This document shows positions 35,332-44,766 of a stretch of DNA of 64,000 nt, in pieces. The position numbers and the translations under genes were made by a program. Source of the DNA: Thioclava atlantica. Its GTDB lineage: Bacteria; Pseudomonadota; Alphaproteobacteria; Rhodobacterales; Rhodobacteraceae. Below the pieces are notes generated by a model, which was not told the DNA's origin, did not search any database, and saw nothing but the letters and a program-made list of their open reading frames with translations. The stretch's first letter is position 1. Every line of letters begins with the position of its first letter. Where the stretch lies: NCBI RefSeq assembly GCF_000737065.1, contig NZ_AQRC01000001.1, positions 186,001 to 250,000 of the forward strand. The letters are read 5' to 3'.

Positions 35332-38157
35332 ATGCAAAGCGGGCGGATCACGGCCGTTCTCGGGCCGACCAATACCGGCAAGACCCATTATGCCATCGAG
35401 CGGATGCTCGCCCACCGCACCGGCGTCATCGGATTGCCGCTGCGGCTGCTCGCGCGCGAGGTCTATGACCGGATCGTCGCGCAGCGCGGGCCGAGCGTGG
35501 TGGCGCTGGTCACCGGCGAGGAGCGGATCGTTCCCGAACGCACCCAATACTGGGTCTGCACGGTCGAGGCGATGCCTACGGGCATCGGCGCGGATTTCCT
35601 CGCCATCGACGAGATCCAGCTCTGCGGCGATCCCGAGCGCGGCCATGTCTTCACCGATCGGCTTCTGAACGCGCGCGGTTTGCACGAGACGCTGTTTCTG
35701 GGCTCGGAAACCATGCGCGGCGCGATCGCGGCCCTGGTGCCGAAGGTTCAGTTCACCAAGCGCGAGCGGTTCTCCGAACTGAGCTATGCGGGCTCGAAGA
35801 AGATCTCCCGGATGAAGCCGCGCTCGGCCATCGTCGGCTTCTCGGTCGAGAATACCTATGCGATCGCCGAACTGATCCGCCGCCAGAAGGGCGGCTGCGC
35901 GGTGGTGATGGGGGCGCTCAGCCCGCGCACCCGCAACGCGCAGGTGGCGATGTATCAGAACGGCGACGTGGATTACCTCGTGGCGACCGATGCGATCGGT
36001 ATGGGGCTGAACCTCGATATCGACCATGTGGCCTTTTCCGCGACCTCGAAATTCGACGGGCGGCGGATGCGCCCGCTCTTCCCGCATGAGCTGGCGCAGA
36101 TCGCGGGCCGGGCCGGGCGGCATACCTCGGACGGCACGTTCGGGGTGACCGGCGAGGCGCGCCCCTTGCAGCCCGAGGTGATCGAGGCGATCGAGGAGCA
36201 TCGCTTCGCGCCGCTGCAGCGGCTGCAATGGCGCAACGCACGGCTCGAATTCGGAACGCTCGACCGGCTGATTGGCTCGCTTGAGGTGCGGCCCGAGGGC
36301 GAGTGGCTCACCAAGGGGCGCGACGCGGACGACCTGCGCGCGCTCAAGGTGCTGGCCGACGATCCCGCGATCCGCGACCGGGTCATCAGCCCGAAGGATG
36401 TGCAGCTGCTCTGGGATGTCTGCCGAATCCCCGATTTCCGCTCGATATCGGAGGCCGAACATGCGACCCTTTTGGCGCGCATCTTCGAGTTCCTGCAGAC
36501 GGGCAAGGGCGTGCCCTCGGACTGGCTCGCACGCCAGATCGAGCGGATCGACCGCACCGGGGGCGATATCGATATGCTCTCGCGCCGTCTGGCCTTTATC
36601 CGGACCTGGACCTATGTCGCGCAACGCAAGGGCTGGGTCGATGACGAAAGCCATTGGCGCGAGGCGACCCGCGCTGTAGAAGACCGTCTGTCGGATGCGC
36701 TCCATGGCGCGCTGACGCAAAGATTTGTGGACCGGCGCACATCCGTGTTGCTGCGCCGGCTCAAGCAGAAGGAGACCCTCGTGGCCGAGGTGAATGACAA
36801 GGGCGAAGTGACGGTGGAAGGCGAATTCGCCGGCCGTCTTGAAGGATTCCGGTTCCGGCAGGACGAGACCGGATCGCCGGATGAGGCGAAGATGCTTGCC
36901 CGTGCGGCCTATGAGGCGCTTGCTCCCGAATTCAGTCTGCGCGCTGACCGCTTCTACAACGCGCCCGATACCGAGATGGATTTCACCGAGCAGGGCGGCC
37001 TGATGTGGGGCGACACCGCGGTGGGCAAGCTCGTGAAGGGCGCCGACGTGCTGCGGCCGACGGTGCAGGCTTTCGTCGATGACGAGGCCGGCGCGGATGT
37101 GGCCGAGAAGGTGACGCGCCGTCTGCAGCATTTCATCGATCGCAAGGTGGCCGCGCTGTTCGAGCCGCTTCTCAACATGAGCCGCGACGAGGAGCTCACC
37201 GGGCTCGCGCGCGGTTTCGCCTTCCGGCTGGTCGAGGCGCTCGGCATCATCCCGCGCGAGCAGGTGGCGGCCGAGGTGAAGGATCTCGAGCAGGACGCAC
37301 GCGGCGCGCTGCGCAAGCACGGCGTGCGCTTCGGCCAGTACACGATTTTCATGCCCGCGCTTCTCAAGCCCGCGCCGACCCGGCTGCGGCTGGTGCTGGC
37401 CTCGCTCTGGGATGGCCGTGACGAATTCCCCGAGAGCCCGCCTCCGGGCCTCGTGACGATCCCCAATATCGACGGGTTCGAGGCCGAGACCTACCGGCTT
37501 TCGGGCTACCGGCCCGCCGGCGCGCGCGCGATCCGGATCGACATGCTCGAACGGCTCGCCGACCTGTTGCGCGGTCAGGACAGCCGCGGCGGTTTCGAAG
37601 CCAATCCCGACATGCTGTCGATCACCGGCATGACGCTGGAGCAGTTCGCGGACCTGATGCAGGGCCTGGGCTACAAGGCCGAGCAGGGTGAGCGGACGAA
37701 GGTGAAACCCGCCGGACTCGAGAAGGCCGAGGAGGCCGCTGGCGCCGAGGCGCTCTCGCAGGAGCAGGCAGACGAGGCGAAAGCCGAGGCCGGCGGCGGT
37801 GAGGCGGCGGCGGAAACCCATCCCGAGGCGGAGGCCGCGGCCGAGGCCGGCGGCGACATGCTGGCCGCCTCCGAAGTCGAGGGCGACGAGACCGAGCTGT
37901 TCTACACCTTCACCTGGGCGCCGCGTCCGCGCGGCGGCAATCGCCCGCGTCGCGACGCCAAGCCCGGCGGCGACCGGGGCGACCGGGGCGAGCGGGGAGA
38001 ACGCAAGGGCGGCGGCAAGCCGCAGGGCAAGAAGGGCAAGAAGGGCGGCAAGCCGCAGGGGCCGCGCAATTTCGAAGCGCGCCCGCCCCGCAAGGAAAAG
38101 CCGGTCGATCCCGACAACCCCTTCGCGGTGCTCGCCGCGCTCAAGGACAAGAAGTAG
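35332..38157 (+). CDS. SUV3-type superfamily 2 RNA/DNA helicase with long charged tail
   Basis: A 941-residue helicase. Walker A is GPTNTGKTHYA at about residues 9-19. Motif II is DEIQ (about 93-96), the form typical of mitochondrial SUV3 helicases rather than DEAD or DEAH. Motif V/VI are VATDAIGMGLNLD and QIAGRAGRH. SUV3 works with exoribonucleases in RNA decay; alphaproteobacterial homologues are presumed RNA helicases. The last 160 residues are low-complexity: first Ala/Glu-rich, then a basic Gly/Lys/Arg tail that could bind RNA. It is followed 9 nt later by an S4 RNA-binding gene. Confidence 0.92.
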   Translation: MQSGRITAVLGPTNTGKTHYAIERMLAHRTGVIGLPLRLLAREVYDRIVAQRGPSVVALVTGEERIVPERTQYWVCTVEAMPTGIGADFLAIDEIQLCGDPERGHVFTDRLLNARGLHETLFLGSETMRGAIAALVPKVQFTKRERFSELSYAGSKKISRMKPRSAIVGFSVENTYAIAELIRRQKGGCAVVMGALSPRTRNAQVAMYQNGDVDYLVATDAIGMGLNLDIDHVAFSATSKFDGRRMRPLFPHELAQIAGRAGRHTSDGTFGVTGEARPLQPEVIEAIEEHRFAPLQRLQWRNARLEFGTLDRLIGSLEVRPEGEWLTKGRDADDLRALKVLADDPAIRDRVISPKDVQLLWDVCRIPDFRSISEAEHATLLARIFEFLQTGKGVPSDWLARQIERIDRTGGDIDMLSRRLAFIRTWTYVAQRKGWVDDESHWREATRAVEDRLSDALHGALTQRFVDRRTSVLLRRLKQKETLVAEVNDKGEVTVEGEFAGRLEGFRFRQDETGSPDEAKMLARAAYEALAPEFSLRADRFYNAPDTEMDFTEQGGLMWGDTAVGKLVKGADVLRPTVQAFVDDEAGADVAEKVTRRLQHFIDRKVAALFEPLLNMSRDEELTGLARGFAFRLVEALGIIPREQVAAEVKDLEQDARGALRKHGVRFGQYTIFMPALLKPAPTRLRLVLASLWDGRDEFPESPPPGLVTIPNIDGFEAETYRLSGYRPAGARAIRIDMLERLADLLRGQDSRGGFEANPDMLSITGMTLEQFADLMQGLGYKAEQGERTKVKPAGLEKAEEAAGAEALSQEQADEAKAEAGGGEAAAETHPEAEAAAEAGGDMLAASEVEGDETELFYTFTWAPRPRGGNRPRRDAKPGGDRGDRGERGERKGGGKPQGKKGKKGGKPQGPRNFEARPPRKEKPVDPDNPFAVLAALKDKK

Positions 38158-38166
38158 TCTGCGGCG

Positions 38167-38457
38167 ATGGAGCGCGCGTCCGAGCGCCTGCGCATCGACA
38201 AATGGCTGTGGCATGCGCGGTTCTGCAAGACCCGCGCGCTGGCCCAGCAGGTGGTGCAGGGCGGACGGGTGCGCGTGAACGGGCAGCGGATCGACAAGCC
38301 GGGCCGCGCCGTCGGCCCGGGCGACGTGCTCACGCTGCGGATCGGCGCTCAGGTTCAGGTCCTGCGCATTCTCGATTGCGGAACGCGGCGCGGCCCGGCG
38401 AGCGAGGCGCAGGGGCTCTACGAGCGGATCGAGCCCGGGGCCGACCCCGAGCGTTGA
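38167..38457 (+). CDS. S4-domain RNA-binding protein (Hsp15-like)
   Basis: A 96-residue protein consisting of a single S4 domain: LRIDKWLWHARFCKTRALAQQVV, then GGRVRVNGQRIDKPGRAVGPGDVLTL. This matches Hsp15 (HslR), which in E. coli rescues stalled 50S subunits carrying nascent chains. It starts 9 nt after the SUV3-type helicase, so they are probably co-transcribed, in keeping with a shared RNA role. The basic C-terminal tail of longer Hsp15 homologues is reduced here. Confidence 0.92.
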   Translation: MERASERLRIDKWLWHARFCKTRALAQQVVQGGRVRVNGQRIDKPGRAVGPGDVLTLRIGAQVQVLRILDCGTRRGPASEAQGLYERIEPGADPER

Positions 38458-38541
38458 CGCGGGAAAAGCGGTGCGCTCCCTTGAATCGCGGCGACAGCCT
38501 CGCTAGGAGGTTGCAGGAATCCGAGAAGCCGGGGTGTCACC

Positions 38542-38883
38542 ATGACCTATGTCGTCACCGATAACTGTATCAAGTGCAAATACACCGACTGTGTCGAAGT
38601 CTGCCCGGTGGACTGTTTCTACGAGGGTGAGAACACGCTCGTCATCCATCCCGACGAGTGCATCGACTGCGGCGTATGCGAACCCGAGTGCCCCGCCGAC
38701 GCGATCCGCCCCGATACCGAGCCGGGCATGGAGAGCTGGGTCGAGCTCAACCGCAAATATTCGGAAATCTGGCCGGTGATCACCCAGAAGAAGGATCCGA
38801 TGCCGGAGGCCGAGAAATATGACGGCGAGCCGGGCAAGCTGGAGAAATACTTCTCCGAGAAGCCGGGCGAGGGCGATCAGTAA
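38542..38883 (+). CDS. fdxA: 7Fe ferredoxin FdxA
   Basis: A 113-residue ferredoxin carrying one [3Fe-4S] and one [4Fe-4S] cluster. The cysteine spacing fits Azotobacter-type ferredoxin I: C9, C17 and C50 for the 3Fe cluster, C21, C40, C43 and C46 for the 4Fe cluster, and C25 free. The long C-terminal extension ([20 protein letters not shown]) is typical. It is a low-potential electron carrier whose partner is unknown. An 84-bp gap before it may hold a promoter (TTGAAT near 38481), but the -10 box is poor. The S4-fdxA-carD order is common in alphaproteobacteria. Confidence 0.95.
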   Translation: MTYVVTDNCIKCKYTDCVEVCPVDCFYEGENTLVIHPDECIDCGVCEPECPADAIRPDTEPGMESWVELNRKYSEIWPVITQKKDPMPEAEKYDGEPGKLEKYFSEKPGEGDQ

Positions 38884-39204
38884 GGGCAGGGGGGCTGACC
38901 CTTCGGCGCCCGATTCGAGCCTGAAATCCGCGCGTGACGCAGCGGAAGAGAGAGCAGAAACGGGATGTAACTCCTTGATGTTCCAAGGAGGTATCAGGGC
39001 GTGGAGAGATCACGCTTTGAAATACATGCGATTCCTGCTATATAAATGTCATAAAAGAGTTTCGACCCCACCTTCTGTAGCGACCCCATCGCCTTCAGAA
39101 GACAGAAATCAGGTGACCGACGAACGCGGAGCCATCGTGCGCCGTGGGCGTCTTTTGCTCGCTTGATACCGGGGTTCGGGGCTGGCTGCAAGGAAGCGAA
39201 CCGC
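38884..39204 (+). promoter_or_regulatory. carD leader region with a strong candidate promoter
   Basis: A 320-bp gap without a gene. At 39017-39022 is TTGAAA, followed after 16 bp by TATATA (39039-39044), or after 18 bp by TATAAA (39041-39046). This is one of the best sigma70 matches in the window and lies in an unusually AT-rich patch. It leaves a leader of about 150 nt before carD. An AAGGAGG at 38985-38991 points to no ORF of useful length. Confidence 0.5.
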
Positions 39205-39714
39205 ATGACCAAAACCAAGAAGACCGAATTCCGCCCCAACGACTTCGTCGTCTATCCGGCGCATGGGGTGGGGAAGATCATGTCCATCGAAGAACAGGAA
39301 ATCGCGGGGCTCAAGCTGGAGCTCTTCGTGATCTCGTTCGAGAAGGACAAGATGACCCTGCGCGTTCCGACCCACAAGGCGACGGAGGTGGGCATGCGTA
39401 GCCTGTCCTCGCCCGACATCGTGTCCAAGGCGCTCGAGACCCTCAAGGGCAAGGCCAAGGTCAAGCGCGCGATGTGGTCGCGCCGCGCCCAGGAATACGA
39501 ACAGAAGATCAATTCCGGCGACCTGCTGTCGATCGCCGAGGTGGTGCGCGACCTGCACCGCAACGACGACCAGCGCGAGCAGAGCTATTCCGAGCGTCAG
39601 CTCTACGAAGCGGCTCTCGAGCGTCTGACCCGTGAGGTCGCCGCCGTTTCGGGCACCGACGAGGCCCGGGCCGCGCAGACCGTGGACGAGGTTCTGGTCG
39701 GCCGCGCGGCCTGA
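39205..39714 (+). CDS. carD: CarD-family transcriptional regulator
   Basis: A 169-residue protein. The ATG at 39205 has AAGGAAG 8 nt upstream; an in-frame start at 39163 is possible but less likely. The N-terminal CarD/TRCF domain (FRPNDFVVYPAHGVGKIMSIEEQEIAGLKLELFVI) binds the RNA polymerase beta subunit. The C-terminal helical domain (RAMWSRRAQEYEQKINSGDLLSIAEVVRDL) contacts promoter DNA near the -10 element. In Rhodobacteraceae, which often lack the -7 T of the -10 box, CarD is known to activate many promoters. The gene is followed by a strong terminator. Confidence 0.95.
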   Translation: MTKTKKTEFRPNDFVVYPAHGVGKIMSIEEQEIAGLKLELFVISFEKDKMTLRVPTHKATEVGMRSLSSPDIVSKALETLKGKAKVKRAMWSRRAQEYEQKINSGDLLSIAEVVRDLHRNDDQREQSYSERQLYEAALERLTREVAAVSGTDEARAAQTVDEVLVGRAA

Positions 39715-39738
39715 TCGGACCACCGATACAAGACCAAG

Positions 39739-39767
39739 ACGCGAGACCTCCGGGTCTCGCGTTTTTT
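39739..39767 (+). terminator. Intrinsic terminator of carD
   Basis: A perfect 10-bp stem (39739-39748 with 39753-39762) has a 4-nt loop and is followed by six T, 24 nt after the carD stop. Confidence 0.92.
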
Positions 39768-39837
39768 GTTGCGCCGGGCGCAATCGCGCAGGCGAGGGGC
39801 ATGCGCCTTGCGCGGGGTCAGACGTGGGGGCGCGGGA

Positions 39838-41730
39838 TCAGGCTTCGGGGCCGCGGTCGGTGGCGCCGGAGGGCTCGCGCTCGGTTTCCACCTTGTCCCC
39901 GCGGCGGCGGTACTGCTCCATCATCGCGGCCTCGAGCTCCGCGTTCAGTTCCTTCGTGCGCGCGATGTAATCGGGGTTCTGCTCGACCGGCAGTCCCGGT
40001 TTCCAGAGTTTCGCGAGATCGCGCACCGCGGCCCGGTCGAGCTTGAAGAACAGCTTCTCGAGCTCGGCGGCCTCGAATTCCGACAGTCCCGCATTCTCGA
40101 GCACGTAACGCCCTGCGCGCAGGCTCGAATCGAACATCTCGCGCACGATGTCGTTCGCCCCGGCGCGGTAGAGGTCGAAGACATGGGTGCGGTCGCGGGC
40201 GCGCGCCACGATATGCAGGTCGGGGCGGATGCGCCGCGCATATTCCACCAGTTTCGTGGTCTGCTCACGTCCGTCGAGCGCCACCACGAGGACCCGCGCC
40301 TGCGCGATCCCGGCAGCGGCGAGAAGATCGGGCCGGGTCGGGTCGCCGAAATAGCCCTTGAAGCCGAAGGTCCGCATCAGCTGGATCGTGCGCAGGTCGT
40401 TGTCGAGAACCGTGGTGCGCAGCCCCGACATCGTGACCAGCCGGTTGACCACCTGCCCGAAGCGTCCCACGCCCGCGATGATGATCGGCTGCTGTTCCTC
40501 GATCGCATCCGGGTCGGGGCCGTCGGCCGTGCGCAGGCGCGAGACGATCTGGTCATGCAGGATGAAGAGGAGCGGGGTGATCAGCATCGAGAGCGCGATC
40601 ACCACGAGGAGCTTCTCGGCGAGCGGGGCGGGCAGGATCCTCTGGCCCACGGCGAAGGAGACGAGCACGAAGCCGAATTCCCCGGCCTGCGCGAGCGAGA
40701 GCGTGAACAGGGACCGGTCCGAGCCCTGCAGCTTGAAGAGCCGCGAGAGACCATAGAGCACGGCCGATTTCAGCGCGACCAGAAGCGCCACCAGCGCGAA
40801 GATATTCGCCGGCTGGGCGAGGATCACGTCAAAGTTGATGCCCGCCCCGACGGTGATGAAGAAGAGCCCCATCAGAAGCCCCTTGAAGGGCTCGATGTCG
40901 GATTCCATCTCGTGCTTGAATTCGCTGTCGGCGAGAACCACGCCCGCGAGGAAGGTGCCAAGCGCGGGCGAGAGCCCGACGAGGTTCATCAGGCTCGCGA
41001 TGCCGACGACGATCAGGAGCGCCATCGCCGTGTTGATCTCGCGCAGCCGGGCGCTCTCGACGAAGCGGAAGAGCGGCCGCACGAGGTAATGCCCCATCAA
41101 AACGGTGAAGACGACCGCGGCCAGCGTGATCAGGGTGACGCCCCAGGCCGGCAGCGAATCGATCAGGCGCGCCACGACGTGATCGCCATGCTCTGCCTTG
41201 GCGACCGCCCGCGCGCCGGGCAGCGCCAGAAGCGGCATCAGCGCGAGCATCGGGATCACCGCGATGTCCTGCGTCAGCAGAACCGCGAAGGTCGAACGCC
41301 CGCCCGCGGTCTGCATGAGCCTCTTTTCGTTGAGCGTCTGCAGAACGATTGCGGTCGAAGACAGTGACAGCACCATCCCGATCGCCAGCGCGACGCGGAA
41401 ATCCTCGCCCATCGCGGCGACGATCGCGGTCACGAGGACCATCGTGATCACCACTTGCAGCCCGCCGAGCCCGACAAGCTTGTCGCGCATCGCCCAGAGC
41501 GCCCGAGGCTCGAGTTCCAGACCGATCAGGAAGAGCATCATCACCACGCCGAACTCGGCGAAATGCTGAAGATCGCTCATCTCGGCGCCCGAGATGCCCG
41601 TCAGCGGGCCGATCAGGATGCCTGCGAGGAGATAGCCCAGAACCGAGCCCAGACCCGCGCGCGTCGCCAGCGGGACCGCGACGACCATCGCGACCAGGTA
41701 GAGCGTGGCTTGGAACAGGAAGCTTTCCAT
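39838..41730 (-). CDS. Kef-type monovalent cation:proton antiporter (CPA2) with RCK domain
   Basis: A 630-residue protein. The first 385 residues form about 12 membrane helices of the CPA2 fold, with GSVLGYLLAGILIGP and FLIGLELEPRALW in the N-terminal part and LSLSSTAIVLQTL and LLTQDIAVIPML in the ion-binding core. From about residue 405 there is an RCK-N (TrkA-N) NAD-binding domain, IIIAGVGRFGQVVNRL. This is the KefB/KefC architecture, exporting K+ in exchange for H+. Whether glutathione gating applies is unclear, and no kefF/kefG ancillary gene is adjacent. The C-terminus is acidic and variable. Confidence 0.93.
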   Translation of the reverse strand: MESFLFQATLYLVAMVVAVPLATRAGLGSVLGYLLAGILIGPLTGISGAEMSDLQHFAEFGVVMMLFLIGLELEPRALWAMRDKLVGLGGLQVVITMVLVTAIVAAMGEDFRVALAIGMVLSLSSTAIVLQTLNEKRLMQTAGGRSTFAVLLTQDIAVIPMLALMPLLALPGARAVAKAEHGDHVVARLIDSLPAWGVTLITLAAVVFTVLMGHYLVRPLFRFVESARLREINTAMALLIVVGIASLMNLVGLSPALGTFLAGVVLADSEFKHEMESDIEPFKGLLMGLFFITVGAGINFDVILAQPANIFALVALLVALKSAVLYGLSRLFKLQGSDRSLFTLSLAQAGEFGFVLVSFAVGQRILPAPLAEKLLVVIALSMLITPLLFILHDQIVSRLRTADGPDPDAIEEQQPIIIAGVGRFGQVVNRLVTMSGLRTTVLDNDLRTIQLMRTFGFKGYFGDPTRPDLLAAAGIAQARVLVVALDGREQTTKLVEYARRIRPDLHIVARARDRTHVFDLYRAGANDIVREMFDSSLRAGRYVLENAGLSEFEAAELEKLFFKLDRAAVRDLAKLWKPGLPVEQNPDYIARTKELNAELEAAMMEQYRRRGDKVETEREPSGATDRGPEA

Positions 41731-41861
41731 CTCGGGCGGGCATCCTCGCGGGTGGAACGAGCGGGCAGGGCCCGGCTCTCGGGGTGGTCAGATCAGCGTA
41801 GCTGCGGTGCGGCGGGGTGCAAGAGGCCGCCTGTGCGATCCCTCGACCGGCCGCCTCGCCC

Positions 41862-44552
41862 TCAGCCCTCGCCCAGCAGCTTGAGCGTGTAATCGCGCCG
41901 GTTCTTGCGATAGGTGAGCTGGCTCGAGCCGATCGCGGTCACGGTCCCGCCGTCGAGCCTGTCGCCCACACCGACCTTGATGAAGCGGCCGGTGGGCAGG
42001 CGAACCAGGGCGCGCCGGTTGGCTGAGGAGCCATAGAGGCCGATCAGGTTGAGTTTGCGCAGGTTAATCGCGTTCTTCTCGGTCGCCTGTTTCGCCACCG
42101 AGGCCGAGGTCGGCAATTTCGGGGCCGGGGCGACGGGTTCGGGTTCGTCGATATCCTCGGGCTTCGCGGGCGCGGCGGCCGCGACGTTCGCGCTCGGGGC
42201 AGGTTCCGCGGCTATTGCGGCGGCCAGCGCGGTTTCCACGGAGCGCGAGAAATTCCGGGGCTTCTCGGGCGGCTCCGGAGAACGGGCGACGGCAAGCGGC
42301 GTCGCGCCAACGAAGGGCGCGCGGTTTTCCTCGGCGGCGGCATCCTGCGCGGCCACCGCGGCGCGAACCGCGTCCTGGATGGTCTGGGGCCGCGCGGGCG
42401 GGTGCGGTATGTCGCCCTGCGCGACAGATGCGGGCGTTTCGGCGGGCGTCGCCGCCCCGCTCTGGCCCGAGATGGTGTCGGGGCGCGGCCGGGGACGGGT
42501 GTCGCGGAGTTCGGGATGGGGCTGCGCCTTGGGATCGGGGCCCTGCGCAGCGGTCGCGGCTTGCGCCGCCGCGGCAGAGGCCTGCGTGACGCTTTCGGGG
42601 CGCCCGCGCGGCAGCCGTGCGGGTTTCCCGGCAAAGAGCGTGAACCCGCCCGGCATCTCCACACCTTCCGGCGTGGGGGGGGGCGGCGGCGTCTCGGGCG
42701 GGGGCAGGGGGGCTGCGGTGAAGGGCGGGAGCGAGGGCTCCGGCGCGGCCTGTGCGACCGTGTCCTCGGCGGGGGCGGTGGTGGCAGGGGCTGTGTCGGC
42801 CGACGCATCAGGCGCAGGCGCGGCGTCGCTCTCCGCGGCGGTTGGGGGCGCGGCGGTCTCGGTCTGCGGTGGCGTCGTCGAGGCGGGAGGGGCGAGGGCG
42901 ATCTCCGGGAGAGCGGGCATTGGTGCGGGCATCTGCGCGGGCGGCGGCTCGGCCGTGGCAGTGGCTTGCGGCTCTTCCGGGGCCGTCGGGGCGGGCTCTT
43001 CCGCAGCGGTGTCAGTTCCGGCGGCGGCGGGTTCGGATGAAGGTTCCGCGGCCTCGGCAACCTGCTCGCTCGCGGGCGCCTGCGCCTCGCTTGCGGCAGG
43101 GGCCGCGGCGGTGGTCTGAACGCTCGCCTCAGGGGGGGCGGGGTTGGTCAGCAGTTGCGACCACAGCGCGACGAGCGCGAGGAGCAAGGCCGCCCCCCCT
43201 GCGGCGAGCAGCCCGAGATGACGCGGTTTACGCGAGCTCGACAGGGATTTCTGCGCGCCGAAGACGGTGAGGTCCGTTTCGGTCCGTGGTGGTGTGGTCC
43301 CGCCGGAGGTTTTCGTGGATGCAGGCCGGAGCGCCTCGGTCTTGAGGGTGGGGACGGATGGCGCCTGCCCGGGCATGTCCTTGGCGGTGACGGCCACGCG
43401 CTTGTTCGCGGCGGGATCGTCTTTCGCCTTCGAAGTGGAACGCTCGCGCTCGGTGAGGCCGGGGAGTTTCAGCGAGGGCGCGGTGATATCCGCCTGTTCG
43501 AGGTTGGCTTGCTCGCCTGCCTCTCTTGCCGGCGAGAAGCGGGCCATGCCCGCCAGTCGGGGCGGGGCCTCGTCTGCGGGCGTCAGGCCGCTCACGGCGC
43601 GTCGCGTGGCGAAGCTCACCGCGGCGGCGGTTTCGGCCGCGGGTTCCGAGGCGGGTTCGCTCTCTTCTTCGTCGGCTTCGGAGGCGGTGGTCGCCGTCTC
43701 CTCTGTCGCCGGTTCGGCGGCGCGGGGCGTCTCGTCGTTTTGAGTGGCCGCGGGCTCCGGCGTCTCGTCACCGGTCTCGATATCCTGCGGTTCTCCCTCC
43801 GGTGCCGGTTCGTCGCCGGAGGATTGCGAGTCGGTCTTCGCCTCCTCCGTGAGAGGCGTCTCGTCGGTCGCCTCCGTGCCATCCGGAGAACGTGTCTCGA
43901 CGGTAGCGTCTTCCCTCGCCTCGGCGGCACTTGCGGGGAGCGCGTCCGGCGATGGCGCCGACTCGGCCGGGGCAACCTCGGCCACCTCTTCGACCACGGC
44001 AGTATCGGCGCTCAGAAGCCTGACGGGGGCTGTATCGGGATCCACGCGCGCCCCTTCGGGCAGGTAGCGCGCGACGACCGAGGTGAGCCCGAAATGCGGC
44101 TCGCTCGGATAGTCGGCGGGATCGGGGGCGGCGACGAAGCTGACCGGGCAGAAACCGTATTCCTCGGCAAAGCGCTCGGCCTCCGCAAGCGTCTCGCGGG
44201 CGATCACGGCGACCTGCACGGTCTGTCCGCCACCGGTGAAATCATAGACAAGATCGGGCACGGCATAGGGCGTCATGCCCTCGAGCGCGACCTCGATCTG
44301 CTTGCGCCGCTGGGCGGGGGAGGGCCCGGGCGCATAGATCGCCGTGTAGAGGATTTGCGTGTCCGGCAGGACAAGCTTGGAGGCGAAGCCCCGCGACGCC
44401 ACCTGCCGCGCCTTGTCGTGCAGCGCGACGATGGCCGCTTGCGGCTCTTCCGCCTCGAGCGAGGCGTCGCCCATCAGGGCCCATCCCTCTTTCGCACGAC
44501 GCGCCAGAGCGATGCCGTCATGCGAGAGGATCAATGCGAATTCGGGTTTCAT
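41862..44552 (-). CDS. Large Pro/Ala-rich membrane protein with GspL/PilM-like start and GspC/PilP-like end
   Basis: An 896-residue protein. Residues 1-160 resemble the actin-fold cytoplasmic part of GspL/PilM (ILSHDGIALARRAKEGW, QRRKQIEVALEGMTPYAV). Residues 160-440 are acidic and low-complexity (Thr/Ala/Glu/Pro). One transmembrane helix follows at about 446-470. Next is a long Ala/Pro/Glu stretch (470-820). A short C-terminal beta domain (about 828-896) reads LIGLYGSSANRRALVRLPTGRFIKV then VGDRLDGGTVTAIG, as in the GspC/PilP homology region. So it joins, in one chain, pieces usually found in separate type II secretion or type IV pilus proteins. Its role is unknown. Confidence 0.7.
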   Translation of the reverse strand: MKPEFALILSHDGIALARRAKEGWALMGDASLEAEEPQAAIVALHDKARQVASRGFASKLVLPDTQILYTAIYAPGPSPAQRRKQIEVALEGMTPYAVPDLVYDFTGGGQTVQVAVIARETLAEAERFAEEYGFCPVSFVAAPDPADYPSEPHFGLTSVVARYLPEGARVDPDTAPVRLLSADTAVVEEVAEVAPAESAPSPDALPASAAEAREDATVETRSPDGTEATDETPLTEEAKTDSQSSGDEPAPEGEPQDIETGDETPEPAATQNDETPRAAEPATEETATTASEADEEESEPASEPAAETAAAVSFATRRAVSGLTPADEAPPRLAGMARFSPAREAGEQANLEQADITAPSLKLPGLTERERSTSKAKDDPAANKRVAVTAKDMPGQAPSVPTLKTEALRPASTKTSGGTTPPRTETDLTVFGAQKSLSSSRKPRHLGLLAAGGAALLLALVALWSQLLTNPAPPEASVQTTAAAPAASEAQAPASEQVAEAAEPSSEPAAAGTDTAAEEPAPTAPEEPQATATAEPPPAQMPAPMPALPEIALAPPASTTPPQTETAAPPTAAESDAAPAPDASADTAPATTAPAEDTVAQAAPEPSLPPFTAAPLPPPETPPPPPTPEGVEMPGGFTLFAGKPARLPRGRPESVTQASAAAAQAATAAQGPDPKAQPHPELRDTRPRPRPDTISGQSGAATPAETPASVAQGDIPHPPARPQTIQDAVRAAVAAQDAAAEENRAPFVGATPLAVARSPEPPEKPRNFSRSVETALAAAIAAEPAPSANVAAAAPAKPEDIDEPEPVAPAPKLPTSASVAKQATEKNAINLRKLNLIGLYGSSANRRALVRLPTGRFIKVGVGDRLDGGTVTAIGSSQLTYRKNRRDYTLKLLGEG

Positions 44553-44766
44553 GGGTCGCTGGGGCGGGGCTCGGAGCCGTCCATTTCAAAGGGCATTCAC
44601 TTCTTCGTAAAGCAGTTTGGAGCCCCTGAAAAGCGCCGCGACACGCGCTGGCGGGCGTTTGCCGGTTTTCGACATGCCCGCGCGCCCGTCCTGCAAAAAG
44701 CGGGGGTGAAGTTTCGAAAATGCGATGCGCGCGAGCCGTTCTGCCCGGCCCGCGCGCGGCCGGGTC

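Noticed and set aside
34537-38214. Open frame of 1,225 codons on the minus strand opposite the helicase
   Set aside because: Antisense shadow of the SUV3-type helicase, with no recognisable domain; the sense strand has complete helicase motifs.
42049-43119. Plus-strand Gly/Ala-rich frame opposite the GspL/GspC-like gene
   Set aside because: It is the mirror of Pro/Ala codons on the real strand. It has no start signal and its composition is fully explained by antisense GC bias.
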